A stretch of 64,000 nt of DNA from Rachycentron canadum (GCA_038496675.1 CM076653.1:13742247-13806246), one strand, 5' to 3'; shown: positions 43,714 through 59,482, counted from the stretch's first letter. Made by a program: numbers and translations. Notes: generated from the letters alone by a model not told the origin.

Positions 43714-46700
43714 AGCACTGACGGCTCTCATTGTGCAGGAGGAGGCTGGGTAACCTTCAATGTGTTGCTGTGGATCAGCCAGCCACACAGTCCTTGACTG
43801 TGAACAGTCAGGGTGGGGTTCAGTGTGGTCCATAGGTGTGTAGCCTGATGGACGTCCAGAGTCTGTTTAAACATGTCTAACACAGCTATCATTACTGTCA
43901 GAATTTAACAACACTCAAACTAATCATCTTCATCTTCACCAGGCAGTGTGAACATTTACAGTGCTTTATTTTCTGTTCTCTTTGGCTGTGTTGTTCGTGA
44001 CGTAATTATTTAAAACACGTGATGATCTCAAACAACAGGATGTCGTTTGCTAGAAAGTTTACCTGCCCAGGTGAGACAGACTCAGCTGGCTTCAGCTGTT
44101 AGTCCAAACTTTGTAGCTAACATTACCATCAGCAGCTGTTTACTTGCCAGCCTAGAAGAAACATTGTGAGTTCAACATTAAACTTCATTCCTTTATTCAC
44201 CAACATCTGCCTCCAGAGGTGGCCACCTCCAAAGTTAACTCTTGTCTCTGTCACGTTTTCTTCTATTGAAGTTAGCATGCTAACCAGCTAGCTTTTCCCA
44301 GCTACGTAGGCGACATGTTTTAACTTGCTGAAACAACAAGATATTGACCTTCACCAACATCTGTTTCAGAGAAACCAGGTTCAGCAGGTACTAGCTAACT
44401 GAACCTTCAACCAATTCAGGATGACAGGTTCTGTTGAGGCTGTTCACTGCTTTGAATTTAAACTATGATGAAAAATTGATTTAAAATAACTGAACTGCTT
44501 TAGAACACAGATGATGATTATGGCCCCTGGGTGACTTTCATGTGGCCTTTCAGAACAGAGAGAAATAGTCCCCTTGGTGAAATTCAAATTGTACAACAGC
44601 TCACTAATATTTTCAGTTTACATCAAGTCCAAGTAATGAGCAGCTGCCTTTGGCTGAAGTATTATACAGTCTCATTGCAGTGGGGACAAAAGACCTCCTA
44701 CACCACAGTTTAGCAGCCACATCCCTCAGGGTCTGCATTTAAAGGCTGATTGCATAACAGTTAGTGCGACAAGGCCATCCCATTTCGAAGGCTCTTTCAT
44801 GTTCAGCCAACACGTGTCCTCCTTTTCCTGGGAAATGAAGTATCCAACAGGTGAATCCCTCATGGTCCAACCTATGTTGAAATTCATTGCGTACTGGTAA
44901 TTAGAATAATGTGGCAGGAAAAAAACACCAACAGAGAGTCTGAGGATTACACTTTGAAATGTAAATATTGGATTTTAGCTAACAATGCAACTGTTAAAAC
45001 CAAGGGTCTTAAAACCTCAGGTCTTTGTCGGGGGAAATGGACTAGTGTGATTGGATTGGGACACAGCTAAAGGCTGCAGTCCTGAGTGAGTCCAGACTCC
45101 TGCCAAGCACAGACCCAGCCTGCCCAGGGTCTGTCAGTCCCATTATCAGAGCAGGAACTTCTTCACTGTGTTTGTGGATTTAAATAAAAAAAAAAAAAAA
45201 AAGCTCAGAGTGGTCTCAGACTTTTGCCCCCACCTACTCCCACCCCTCTGTGTTCATGCTGTGTGAACAGCATCACTTCCTGTCAGTGTGTGTATCTGGG
45301 CCTGTGTAGACTGATGGGGCTCTCTCAGCTCTGAGTATTTTTAGTTCAGAGTTGTTTTCAATTTACTGTTGGCAGGTAAGGGGTGGGCGGAGCCAGCAGG
45401 AGCCAGACAGGCAAGAGATCACATTCCCTCACGAATGATCATTTTCTTTCCTCTGTTAGGCTGTCGCCTTCTTCTCACACTCTAATTCTCTTTCTCCTCC
45501 CTCTCCTCTCACCTCTCTCTACTCTCTCTTCTCTCTCTACACTCCTTTCACCCTCTCTTTCTTCTCTCTAGTGAGGTTTATTGGAGAACATCTCTTACAG
45601 CAGCCGAAGAGCTGATCTACATGTTAATGTCTCAGCTTCTTACTTTGCTCTCAGAGCAGTGACCACATTGAGCAGCAGTGATGGTCTGAGGACTTGATGG
45701 GTTATGCTTGTCAGGCTACATTCAGTCTGCAGGTGACAAGTCCTTCCTGTATTTCTGTCACTGTGTGTTTCTGTTTGCATTGGTTTCCCTCTGCAGATGA
45801 ACTCAATCTGTCTACTCTGTCCTTCTCCTCCCTGGTTCCTGTCTGAAGTCAGAAACAATCAAAAGTAGGTCAAATATTTTTCACTCCAGTCAGACAAGCA
45901 TTTCAGCCCCACAGGCTGATCTTCGGCCGCTCTTTCCATTCTCCAGCAGTACCAGTGATTCTGAAGCAATAAACAGTAGCATCTACCAATAAACCAGTTT
46001 GTGTGAGCAGAAAAAAAGGATGATGATGATGAGGATGTTATGCCAGAACCAGGACCAGAGCTCAGGAGCCACATGTGGATGTGTTGATGCCAACACATCT
46101 GCAGAAGCAGTCACAGCTGGATTGCTCCCAACATAATTATTTCACAGCAAATGTTTTCATTTATGTATTCCCACACTGGATCTGTTGTTGTGCAGCAATA
46201 TGGGCGCCACCTGCTCAGCTCAGGAAATATAGTCAGTTTTGGAAAATAAAATAGGAAATGGTAAAAACCCCTTCATGACCTGGACTGAAGTCACCTTCAC
46301 TGGGTTGTCACAGAGCTTATTCCAAGTCCAAAAGTTGTATTGTTGCTTCCTGCTTTCAGGTCAGAGGTTTGCAGGTGTCCCGCTCGGCCCCAGCCAACAC
46401 CACAATGATTCTTTCATGTTGTAGACTCCCTGTGAAGTGTCCAGCTCGGAGTTTGGTCAGCTGCTGCTGGAACCACATATCCCCATCTCAGGAAGTGTTT
46501 GTGGCCAGCTGAGGTCAGGGGACTGTGGTAGGGGCTGTCTTGCTCTCATCAGGTCATGACCTAAGCTCCACAAACAGTTAAGTCAAAGTCCTGGGATAGA
46601 CTCAGGTGTATCATGATATAATAACTGTTGTTACACTGTCCTGCTTCTGTCCTGCTCTGATTCAGAGCCCACACTTATTTAGCAAGTTGATCAATATATT

Positions 46701-49108
46701 GATTGCAGACTTTAACCATATGCTTCATTTTTTGTTTCATGTTAATAAGTCTTTATATGAAAAAAGTGGTGTTGTGTAACAGACAATTTGGTGCTCCATT
46801 TATGGTCAGTGTCAGGTTGTGCTCAAGTCTCTCTTGGTTTACAGATTAAAGAGCAGGTCTAAACTCCTCTTGGTCCCCTGTCTCCATGCAGATTTTAGTA
46901 CAGAGACAGACAGTCGCTATGTTTACTGTGCATGAGCTGGAGAACAAACATGGCTGCCAGAGGAGAAGTTCAGATGAGGTTACACGACACTCACCTCTAC
47001 AGCTTATCTGTAGTACAGAGACAAAGTAGGTGTTCTTCATGTTCTTCTCTAAAACTAAACTGTTCCTTTAACCTATAAAATATCCTTTGTAAGACCTGAA
47101 TTAACACTGAAGACTTTTAGTTGAGTCCTGTGTGGTGCTCACCTGAACAGCAATGTTACCTGAGGAGTGAGTCCTCTCAACTCATCTTCAGACTAATGAA
47201 GAAACTGTAGCTCTGTTAGAGATGAGTTCAGATTGACCTCTCTAATCACATACTGCTGTGTTCACTTCATATAGAAAAGATAATTAGGGATCAGACAGCA
47301 GTTTGCACTGGTAGTGGCTCTGTCACTGCAGAGGAAGATGTCTACAAAGTTTCTGCTGGCCAGGGGAAGGAGACAAGCCAGGATTCCCCCCCCCCAGCAT
47401 CCATGTCACTGTGCGAGACTGTGACATCACTAGGCTCACTCCTGTCTTAGTCCTATCACTGTGATGGAGCGACACACAGACACACACAGACCACAGTGGC
47501 GCCAGTTGTGGTGGCTGATTTTCATGTCAGGTCTGGATAATGTGGGTGGACTGTGCTGTGTGCCACGGCCTGCAGGCAGGGATTTACTGAGACTTCTGGA
47601 ATTTCCCTGCAGACCTCAATCTGTAGAAATGGCAGCCAGCCGCTGCACTGTCTGTTCACTGAGTACTGTTTGAGGATAGATGAAGTGCACAACACCCATA
47701 AACAAGAGACCAACAAATCAGCTGCTCTTAAAATTCACCCCCATCAGCAGTGGCCACAGTTTTCACCTCATAGATCAGTGTTGGTCTCTGTGTGTCAGTC
47801 CAGAGCTGGAGTTAGGATGTGGTTTGCCTATCTTGGCTTAAAGGTTGGAGATGGGGGGAGGGACAGCATGTCTGGCTCTGACCCCATTCTGGTGGAGGCT
47901 CCTCATCAATATCCATGGTGCTCATCATTATTTGTCATATGAAAGCGTGAATAACCAACCAAATATTGGTGTCATAGTGGCACAGTGGTGCAGCTGTTAG
48001 TATTGTACCCCGGAGTCTTTCTGTCTGGAGTTTGCATGGTCTCCCTCTCACTGTGTGGGTTCCCTCCTGGTTCTCCAGGTTCCCCACAGTCCAAAGAGAT
48101 GCAGGTTAGGTTAATTGGCAGCAGTGGTGTGTGAGACTGAAGACCATATTTGGACTGCACTCTGCTGTCTAGAAGACTGATACCAATATTTAGAGCTCAG
48201 AGCTCTCTTTGTGAGTCAGGACTCTCTATGTGTGTGTGAGAGAGAGAGCCTCTCATCAATGTGTCCAGTGTTGAGCTTCAGAACATTAGACTCATTCATG
48301 GGCCCCTGCAGCAGAGTGTAAACAGAGCGTAAACCCTCAGCTGCCCCTCCAGGAGCTGAAGTGTGAAGGAAATAAGAAAAAGATTTGTTGGTCTTGGCTC
48401 ATTACACTGGCCCCTGACCTCTGTTCACCACTGGCCCCTGACTCTGTAGTTAAAAGCTTGTGCTGGCTCCTGGACCCTCAACTCTGCACTGTGTTCAGAA
48501 CTTAGTTTGAATGCTAATAACTCCAGGGTGGAGCAAAGGTGCTGCAGCAGCTGTTGTCTTGGTTTGTACAGAATACAGAATGCTTGAGTCACGGTGTGGT
48601 GGTGACAGTTAGATGGACTCTTTTGGACTCATGGAAGACCTGGTTCATGTTAAACAGCAGACATTTCGAGTGAAGACAGCAAGGACAGGAGCCCTCAGTA
48701 GAGACAGCCAACAGCAGGTATTTCACAGGTACCTGTGACCATCTGAACCAGACAATGATTCCCTGTTTAGACTTCAGTCAGCTGCTACAGGGTATTTCCT
48801 TCCAGTCACTGACACACACTTCACATCCTGTCAGGATGGAACACAACTGGAGCCTGAACAGGTCACACACAAAGTCAGTTTGGTAGAGAGTGTGTTTCTG
48901 TGCATCAACAAGTGAATCCAGTCTAAAGATTTACAACAGCTGCTGTCATAAGTCTAGATACAAATGTGAATGCAGATGTTTGCATTTGTATAAACAGGTT
49001 CCAAGAGTATCTGTTGGTCACAGTTCTGGTGGTGGAACAGGTTGAGGAACATGTCACAACTCTTCTCCGACCTGTGTTTGACAAAACACTGTAGAAGAAG
49101 CCAGTCCT

Positions 49109-49167
<59 letters not shown>

Positions 49168-52100
49168 ACGGTTGCTGTGGTGTAAACAGATCACAGCGAC
49201 TCTGCCTTATATTACAGCCAGGACCTGAACTCTCAGAGCTGTGGCACTGTCAAACACTGCTTCACCATACACGTTTTCCAGTATCATGCTCTACATGTGT
49301 GTCTGTCAAACATGTCCACACACATGCTTCAGTGTTAGAGGAGATTGTGCTGTGGCCGCTGTGTGTGTGCCTATGTCACTGAGAGTGTGTTTTTCAGTTC
49401 TCGCTGTGTGTCTGATGTCAGGAGGAACATAAAGCATCAACACTGATCTTCCAAAGGTCACTGCACTGCTTTCATAACTCAGTATCTGTTTATGACGTAC
49501 ATCGAGCACCAAGTAAACCAGATGATGTCATATTTTTATCAGAATGCTGGAGTTATAAAATGGAGTAAGGAGCATGAACCACACAGAGTCAGTGTCAGTT
49601 TTCTTGAAACTGTCTCCTTCATGGACTGAAAAAAAAAACTCTCCAAAAATCTATTTCCAATTAAATCAAGCCAAGGAATTCCCCAACCAATTAACCCATG
49701 TGTTTGTCACCCATACACACACGCTCAGCTTAACCACTGTCTTTCTCTGTAGACGTCATCTCTCCAACACACTTCAACCCTTACTTCAGGCGGCTGACCT
49801 TTGACGTGTCATCCATGGAGAAGAACGCATCCAACTTGGTGAAAGCTGAGCTCAGGATCTTCCGCCTCCAGAACCCTGGAGCCCGAGTGTCTGAGCAGAG
49901 GATCGAACTCTACCAGGTACACAAACCCACACCTTCTGATAGTTACTGCACTGATCCACACAATTGAATTTATTTTAATCGTTAAAATAAGGCATCAAAT
50001 CAAATCATCAAATTAAATCAAATCATCAAATTAAATCCTTATATCAGGGTGGATGTAGGGTCAGGGTGGTGTGTAAGTGTTGTAGTGGGTGCTGTGTTGT
50101 AGAAGTTATCCATAGTTTAATTCTGAAGAGGTTTGAGGCTGTGGTACTGGTTGGGTGGGTCATGTATGTCACTGTTGTGTTTGTCCTTGTTACCACAGCT
50201 TATGTCACAAGGAGACTGATGCACATAGAGGCTGGTGCTCTAATATTTCTATTAAATAAAGGTTTATTTACTTTATTTAATCAGGAGGTCAGTTACAGTA
50301 TCTAGTAGTCTATGTTGTGAGCTGACTTAAAACTGATTAAAAGTGAGTGTGAATATGATATGTTGTTACTCCAGGTCAGGTTTTGTATTATGTGAGATGA
50401 ACACACTAGCTAAGTGCACCTTTAGTTGTATCGATTTGAGTTAGTTACATTAGTTGTTGATTTCCTGTTTTGTCTTCTTTTTAGACCACAAACACACATA
50501 GATACACACTCAACTGCATACATATCTGCACCAAGGTTCTGATGCCATCTGAACTGCTGAATTCATGTCACTTCAAAGTATATCTGGGCACACATGGTAG
50601 AAATCAAAAGTTGACATGATCCACTTGGTGCTTGTGAAGGTTCTCAGTCATCCAGGTCATAGTTCTCTGAGAAAGTTGAATCTAGAGCAACTGGACTTGG
50701 TTGTAGATTCTTGAAGACGTTTAACCTCTCATCAAAGTGGCTTCTTCAGTTCTGACTGACTGGTGGGGAAACCCAGGTATTTAGCCTTGGTGGGATCATT
50801 AACTTAATTAAGGACATTGACACTGCTTGGTTATTAGCGCTCCTGGTTGTGGTGACGACTGTTGTCAGAGTCGTTAAAGTCCTCCTGTGTTGAGCCATGC
50901 ATTTGTTCAGTGGCTGTTTGGTTTCACTGATGTATAGATCTGTGCATTCCTCACTGCATTGGACTGCATACACCAGATTGCTTTTCTGGGTGTAAGAAGT
51001 GTGGACTTTGGGGTGTACCAGTTTTTGTCTTAGTGTGTTGCTGGGTTTGAAGAACACATGCATGTTGAAAATCCTCCTGAATTTATCTGACACTCCAGAC
51101 ATGTAAAGGATGACAATATTGTTCAGTCTCTTCTTCAACACCCGCTGTGTTGGTGTCCCTCCTGAATTTTAGCATTGCTTTTACAAAAATCCAGTTGGGG
51201 AATGCACAGGCTTTGAGAGTGTCCTTCAAATGCTCCTTTTCTTGGGCCTGGGCACTTGTTGGCACCTTATCAGCTCTGTGTTGCAGGGTTCTGATAACTT
51301 CTAGCCTGTGTTACAGTAGGTAGTACAAATCAAAGAGTAGGTATTGGTTGTGTGTGTGGGTTTCCTGTGTACCCCAATGTAGAGGCTCCTGTCCTCTTCA
51401 ATGTGCACGACGATCCACTTGGTAGCATTACATAGAATCTGCTAAAGGAGCTAGACCCTAGAGGACTTGCACAGCCCACTGCTAGAGTTAGGGGCTTCCT
51501 CCCTCCTGAAAGGGCCTGGAGAGTGACACCATCCACTGTGCTGGTGTCTGATCCATTGGAGTATCATAAGTCTGGAAAGATCTAGCGGAGGCCACCATTT
51601 GAGGCTTCATGGGGCAGCATGCAGAGATGTCTTCAAGTTGGTGTACAGGATAGTTTCCAAGGATTTACATTTACTCATTTGGTAGATGCTTTTATCCAAA
51701 GAATCTTACAAGTGAGGGACATCAGTACAGCTGCAGTGCAGTCAAATGCCTTGGTGTAGGTGTTGAGTACTACATCTATTAAATTCGGCAAAAGGTTATA
51801 TGACAAAGTGCATTGTAAGTGCTAGTTCAACTTGAAGATAGAGTGCGACCCCCCCACCGATAAGATTTGGGAGCTTGGCCTACCATCTAGGAACCACAGA
51901 TAGACTGGACTGTGGTTGCCTTGTAATTGCAGGAGATGGTAATGCCAGACCACATTCCTTAGGGGAACGCAGTGGGAGGATTATAGGTCTGTATGAATGA
52001 ATTAAACTTAGATGTGTACTGACCTAGAAGTCACTCTGAAGACAAACATTAGTGACATTAACTTGATTCAGGTAACCAAGGGTAACCAGTTGAGTCTATG

Positions 52101-55100
52101 AGCAGCAGATTGACATGTGCTCTTTTGGGTTGATTGAAGACCAGAGAGGGCTGCTGCATATGGACCATTTGCAAGGGATCCACTGAGTACAAAGTAAGGC
52201 CTAACAGAAGAGCAATGCAATTTTCAAAGTGAGAGAGAAAAGGTGAGAGCTACCCAACTCTTGGCCTGGAGCAACTCTTGGTCCAGGCCCTGAGTCAGGT
52301 AAGGCCTGATTTTCCTGATGTTGTATAGAGCAAAGCAGCATGAGCAAGATAACCATGGTCTTGTGACCATAGTTGGGGTAAGGGATATATCTGATATGGA
52401 TATCCTGCTGAAGAGGGAGAGCAGATAGCAGTATGTTGCAGTTCAATGTATCAAAGCTCTGGCTGCCTTAAGGCCTTCAGTCACAGACAATAGGGAAATT
52501 TTAGTGGAGTGGTGCAAATTAATATTGGGCTCGAGGAGATTGGTCCGTGATAAGAATTGTGTGACCTACGTAAAAAATGTCCTTTCTATACACTTGGAAG
52601 TAGTGGTGCAGTTAATGTGATTAACTAACATCTGTATTTGTCATACAAATACAGGTGGAAAAAGGTCTATTACACCAGGTTTGCATTCATACACATTAGT
52701 TCAACTCATTGTAGCTTGCTAAAATGTATAAGACCAACCTTCACATCATTCCATTCAAAATGACAAAGATCACAGAATTTAAGAGACATAAAATCATAAT
52801 TTAGCATCATCAAGGCCAAGGGAAATCAGCACACAAACAGGATACCCAAGCTGTGATATTCAAGCTGTTATAAAGAAAACTGAAGAATCAGGAGAGGTCA
52901 AGGACAAAAAAAGGACTGGAAGGACAAGAAAACTTTCAAAATCTGATGAGAAGTTTCGCAAAGTTTCTTCTCTCCAGCAAGGACCTGGCAGCTTCATCAG
53001 GGTGAAGCCAAGTTGACCTTCTACAGTCTGAAGATGCTTGATCAAGAATGGTCTTTGTGGAAGGGCAGCAGCACTTTTTCAGAAGGGGTGAAAAGGCTAA
53101 GATACGCTCACAAAGATTGGAAAGACATTCAGTGGAAAAAGGTATTATGGAATGATGAATCCAAGTTTGAAATTTTTTGGTTCCAGTTGTTGACAATATG
53201 TGAGAAGAAGAGTTGGAGAGAGATGAATAATGATGCTTGCAGCCTTCAGTGAAACATGGTGGAGGCTCTGTCCTGGTTTGTGGCTGCATTTCTGCCAGTG
53301 GTGTTGGTGATATTGTCTCCATTCATGGGATCATGATGCTGAAAAGTACAGGCAGAGGTTTAAATTTATCATGTCATTCCTTCTGGAAAGAGCCTGACTG
53401 GGAATGGTTTTATTTTCCAGTATGATAATGATCCCAAGCTCACTGCTAATGCAGTGAAATATTTGGAGAGAACAACAGCTGATAAAACACTGACGGTCAT
53501 GGACTGATCTCCACAGAGTCCAGACCTGAATATTATAGAGACAGTGTGGGATCAGATGGACAGAGAAAGAAATAAAAGACAGCCTCAATGTAAAGAAGAA
53601 CTCTGGGAAGAGCTGAAAGAATCTGGTATAATATACCAGAAGATGATTTCAAAAAACTTCAGGACAGTCTGAAGAGTTCAAAATGTGCTTAGCGTCATAT
53701 TGAAAACTTGACTTTTGCCTGTAGAAGCCAATTATTTCTGAAAATTGTGTTATTTTTTTTGTGTACATATTTCCTGTATTTTCTGTTTGTGGAAATGGGG
53801 TCCAGCATACATTTGGTAGTTGAGTACTGGTCAGAAGTTCTGACACATCTTTTAAGGCTGAATGAGATGAAAGTTGCGTCTTTAGCATGTGGAGATTCAG
53901 CTAGAAGACTGAGTGAGGAAGGTGAAGAAGTACTCACCAGAGGAGGCAGAGAAGGACAAATCTTTAAGATTCAGAAGATTGGCAGCTCTTCACCTTTTCA
54001 GTAAAGGAGGAGATTTTAGCTGAGAGATTATTGTACGGTGGTGTGCTGGAGGATTAAGTAAAGTTTTAAAGTTGGAAAATAGTTTCCAAGTGCCTGTGGT
54101 ACTTCTGATCTTGCTGCTGGATGAGAAAGAGGCTAGGAGTGACTGATAGCATATGAGATCAGCAGGGTAGCTCGTTTTCTTTTTCTCGTTCTCAGCAGCA
54201 CTGAGAATGGTACATAGTTTTTGATGATGTCAGTCAGTCATAGGCAGGATAGAGCGGGCAGGATAAGGTCAGCACAGAGCAGATAGACTCTGTTGCATCA
54301 TTTGCCCTGAAAGAGGAGAAAGTGCTATTAGAATCTTGAGCTGAGGTGACCACTGAGTAAAAGTGAGGGAGTGATATGTTGCAGCGGCTGTGACAGAAAG
54401 AAACCAGAGGTGGTCAATTTTTAGGTCAATTTTTAGGTACAGCTTCCATAGCTTCTGACCTAGTTCAAGTCAAATGAGTGTACAAGGGACAGGAAATCAG
54501 AGGAGCTTGGATTGTCTTGAGTGCATGTGCACCAGGACAACTATTTGATTTTATGGATGAGCTGGACATACATACTACACCTAACGTGTGTCCAGGTGAG
54601 CTTGTTCATATACCCTTGCCAAGCTCATAACAACTGGGTAAAACTCAAAACTTCCCAAAATGATGCACAGTTAAAAGGATTTCCAGGTAGTAGCATGGAC
54701 ACCATACAAAGGAATATTGGTAAATAGGTAAAAAGAACAATTGCAGCTTCCACATGCCCTGCAAACTAAGACCATAGTGAGTACCCTACTCACCCATCCA
54801 CTAAACATTGAGGACTATGATGTTCATCTATGCCATCCTCGGCTTGAGCTTGTGCTTGCAGGGATGCAGTACACTTTCTGGCTCCTGTGTGGCAATCTGA
54901 CACATACTACACCTTTGCAAACAATGTCACAGACAGAAAGCCTGTCCTACAGTGCAGAAAATATCAGACCTATCAGCTAGTCTATATTTTCTTAAACCGC
55001 CATTCTATTTGATTGGTGTTGACTATTTTGGACCATTCCAGATGATGTCTGGGGTGCTATGCCACTAGAGGTTCTGTTAGTGAATATGCAACTCCCCAGA

Positions 55101-58100
55101 GCAAGACCTATTGGAAAGATTCATCTGAGTTCATCAGAGTGTAGATGGTCACATCAGATCAGCTGATGTGTGTGTAAGGGATCGAACCTACTCTAGGCTG
55201 GTGGTCCAACTCATCAGCCTTCATGCGATTCCTGATTTAGAGGAGGACATAGATTGACTACCCTCGATCAAAGGTTTTTACAGATAAGCCTTTCTCAGCA
55301 GCAGGGAGTGGCTGTACAAAAGTCTCCCATTCTGGCAATGTAGTATCTCAGTTTGTCATCCAAATGCAGCTGCACTCTAGCACACTAGCAGTTAGCACAT
55401 GAGCTAACTGAGGATTTTTGTATTTACCCATTGGATGATTTCTTCTGGTTCTCACTAACAACTACATAATATTTACAAGAATTACATGTATTTAATGTCA
55501 ATAAACTTTAAATGAATGTCTTAAACTCAGTAGTTGCTACTGTCTTGTGGTGGTCCCCTCCATGGTCCAGCACATTAATGTTCCAAAGCAGGAAACATTC
55601 CAGGGTGTCCTGGAGTCAGGACAGGAAGTGTATTATATCCTGTCTTCTGGTTCAGTCAGTTTAGTCAGATCAAGTTGCATGTTTGCCTTCTATTTTCCGG
55701 GAGGTAAACTCTAGCCAGTGATGACCGAGGCCTTTTGAAGTATGAACACCCTATCAAGTATGACACCTGATCATCCATAGAACCTTTGTGGAACAAGGTT
55801 TTCCTCAGGAAAGTGTTTTAGGTTCTCTTCTTTTTTCTTTGACATGTTCCTTCTAAGCATCATAATCATTCACCACACTTGAATATCACTACTACACAGA
55901 TGATTCACAACTGAACGCTCTCATCACCTGTCTCACCTGTCTAACAGACTAAGTCTGTGTTAGTTGCTTAGTCCAAACAGATAAGAACTCAGATCCAGAT
56001 TTGAAACTGACTGAATTTTTGTTTGTCTCTCACCCTAAGGTTTCCCACAGCAGCTCTAACAGCAGATGTGAGTGGAAACAGCAGGAGTAGTGTTTTACAC
56101 ATTAGGTATAGACGAGCCAACAGAAACACTTAGTTCTGAAAGACAGCAGAATAACATGGGCCTGTCCAGCATCTGGTTATATTCTCACTGATCCTCCCAG
56201 ACCTGACCAATTCATCAGAGAGAAAGGAGCAGGTTGTGTGACCTGTGCCTTCTGTATATTATGTTCTGACTACTTTGCATGTATTTGTTAAACTATAGAA
56301 TAAGGCAGAGGTAAAAGTCCTGATGTATCAGACCGTCTTTGATCATTGATATCTGTTTAAAGGTCATGACATCTTTACAAAGGTTCAGTTATCTACCTCT
56401 TAGGACCAAATCTAAACCTGTCACCATATGCACAGCTGAAAACTATATCTGTTCACACACTGTTGCCAGAGGTGATTTGCTACCAGAGACCACAAAATGA
56501 CGCTTTTCCAATTCCTTTCTCCAAGTGATGAAATAAAACACCAATAATTTCAATATCTGGTTTAAATTTATGAAAATTTTTAAACGACTCAAAAATCTAA
56601 TCATGATTGAAATGTGTGTCACAAAGAGAGTAGATAAAAACAAATTAATCCTAGTAGTCACATTTATTGGCATTTGAGGTGTATTGATTGATTTCCAAAC
56701 ATCAGTCATTGAGTAATAAACATCCTTTTATTAATCATTCACTCCTCTGATGCATCTATACAGAAACAGGACAAAGTCAGCCTATTACACAGCTTGTGCT
56801 GCTTCCACAGAGCTGCTGGAAAGCCAGTATAGTTATGCTTTCATAGTCTCCTCCAATGTGGCTTTGTTTGCTCAACACAATTAAGTAAATGAACACATTC
56901 AACAAACTCCTTAGTCACCTGTTTCGTAATGCCAGAGTAGCAACCTACCACATCATGGTGGCGTCTGACATTACTGGGCTGATAGCAACACTGGTTACAT
57001 AACCTTCCAAATGACCCACTGGCGATTTAAACAATTACCCTGACATCTCTGATGGTCCCAAAGACAACAGGTAGTAAATTTCAGTCACATTAGTCCATCA
57101 AGGTCGAGATACAAGTGGTGGAGGAGTTTGGTCACACCTGGTTTCGGCCTGTGTCCATTAACATTCTATCACAAAAGAAACTAGAGTGTGATCTGTGAAA
57201 AGTGCTGTAACCAACTGACAGTTGTTGCTGTTCTGGTGCTTCTTTTTTATTTGTCTTTATCCACTGAGACTTTAAGACCCCAAAAGAAACTCATGGTGTA
57301 TTGTAATACACCTGACTGATATCATTCTTAGCTGTTCCAGTCAATCACAGGTTTGATAAATCACACTGTTTGATAAATATCTCAGACCTCTAATGACTTT
57401 GTTCACAGATATTAGCACACAAAGACCTGACATCTCCAACACAGCGGTACATTGACAGCAAGGTGGTCCGGACACAAATGGAGGGAGAGTGGCTGTCGTT
57501 TGATGTCACAGAGGCAGTGAGTGAGTGGCTGAACCACAGAGGTGGGTGTGTTTCTTCCCTCTTTCATTGCTCTCCCCTTTTACCTGGTGACGTCACCTGC
57601 ACCTGACTCTAGTTTCTCTACAGACAGAAACAGTGGATTCAAGATCAGCCTGCACTGCCCATGCTGCACATTTGTTCCATCAAATAACTACATTATTCCC
57701 AACAAGAGTGAAGAGCTGGAGGCCCGGTTTGCAGGTGAATTCATTCAGATAATTGTTAAGTTGTTAAAGTCTTGTCAAAGTTGTTTTAACAACAGCAGAG
57801 GGACGTGGTCCAAATAAGCACATCTCAGGTCACATGTTCACTGATCTGATCATCACAGTCAGCATGTTGCATTTTTCTGCGACTGCTAACACACTAAAAG
57901 TATAAAAACCCTACCTTGTAACCATGCTTTAAAAGAACTAAAAATGCAGACAAATTTTCAGTTTTTCACTAAGTTTGACACTTAGTGAAGACTTAAATCT
58001 TGTTGTTATTGGGAAAACATTTTCAAACTGCAAATACATCTGAGATCCACATCACACACATAAAAACACTATAATGAGAAATTGAAATTGAACACCAATT

Positions 58101-59441
58101 AGTCTGAGCCTTAGTGCTACATATAGATCTCAGGTGAGAACTTTGCAAACATGGCAGCAGTGAGAGAGAAAGAAAGAGAGGTAGAATCCATTAAACTGAT
58201 TAAGCTAATAGATATTATAAATATTTCAGATGACATTAGGGTTACTTTGGTGAGCTATGTCATCAATCATGACACCAAATTTTGATGAAGCAGCTGCACA
58301 GGTTCCATTAGAGGAGAACAATGCTGGATTCAAAGACTTTCACTATGAATCTGTGACAGTTCTGTAGAGTAATGGCTGTTGATTGTGTGGTGCTGCCATG
58401 GCATACATTCAGACAGAGCAGTACGTGACCTTGGCACTAGTACCCCCATTCTAGGGTTGGTGTCTGTGGAGGCATCTACATATCTGACCCAACCCACCCT
58501 CAGCCCTATCATTGTGTGATTGTACGTCTGTTTTTTACACCACAGTTACTTTACACCATATTCACTGTTGAATGTAGATATTCATATATAATATAGATAT
58601 ATATGATGTTAGAGTTCTGGACTTTGTGGCTGCTACTGTAAAAACCTTTTACAGAAAAATGGGCTGTTTATTGTATATTTTCTATTTTTGTGTTGTGTGA
58701 AGCCTGTATGACAAAATTAAAAAAGATAGTTCTAAAGACAACACTTGTTTGTGTTGAGTTCATCAGTGTGTTGTTGCTGCTGTGAAAGAGTAATTCAAAT
58801 GGTCCATGTGTGTTTCATTTGTTCAAAAGGTGTCCTTTTGAAAAAGGATTGTCAGGTTTTAATTTTCATTTTAACATAGAAGTGAGATATTTAGTACTAA
58901 GTGCTTTTTCTTTGGCTTGTGTTTGGAGTTTTGACACAATGAGCCAATGCAATTAGTGTGTAAGTAATTGCAAAAAGATGTAATGAATTTAAAAGTTTAG
59001 ACATTTGGACTGATAAACTCTTTTCTGTCTCTGACATTATGAAGATGATGATGATGAAGATGATGCAGTTTGATTGATCATGTAGCTCTCAGTTCCACCG
59101 GCTCCTACTGAAGACATGCATGTGTAAAAACTCCTCAAAACAAAGTTTTATTTTGAAGAGACTGTAGTTTCTATCAAACCTCTGAGCAGTGAGACACAGC
59201 TTATTAATTTTCCTGATACTTACAGGCATTGATGACAGCTTCATCCACGGCAGTGATCTGAAGGTGTTTAAGAAGCGACGGCACAGTGCCCGGGCTCCAC
59301 ACCTCCTCCTCATGCTGCTGCCTTCATACCGACTGGAATCCCAGTCCCAGACCCAGACCCAGCACAAAAACCATCGATCCAAGAGAGCCCTGGATGCTGC
59401 CTACTGCTCCAAGTACTGACCTGGAGTCCAGACACACAATT

Positions 59442-59482
<41 letters not shown>

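Noticed and set aside
47553..47942. 129-codon frame in tgfb2 intron 1
   Set aside because: No domain; it lies in an intron on the sense strand without flanking splice sites that would fit tgfb2 phases.
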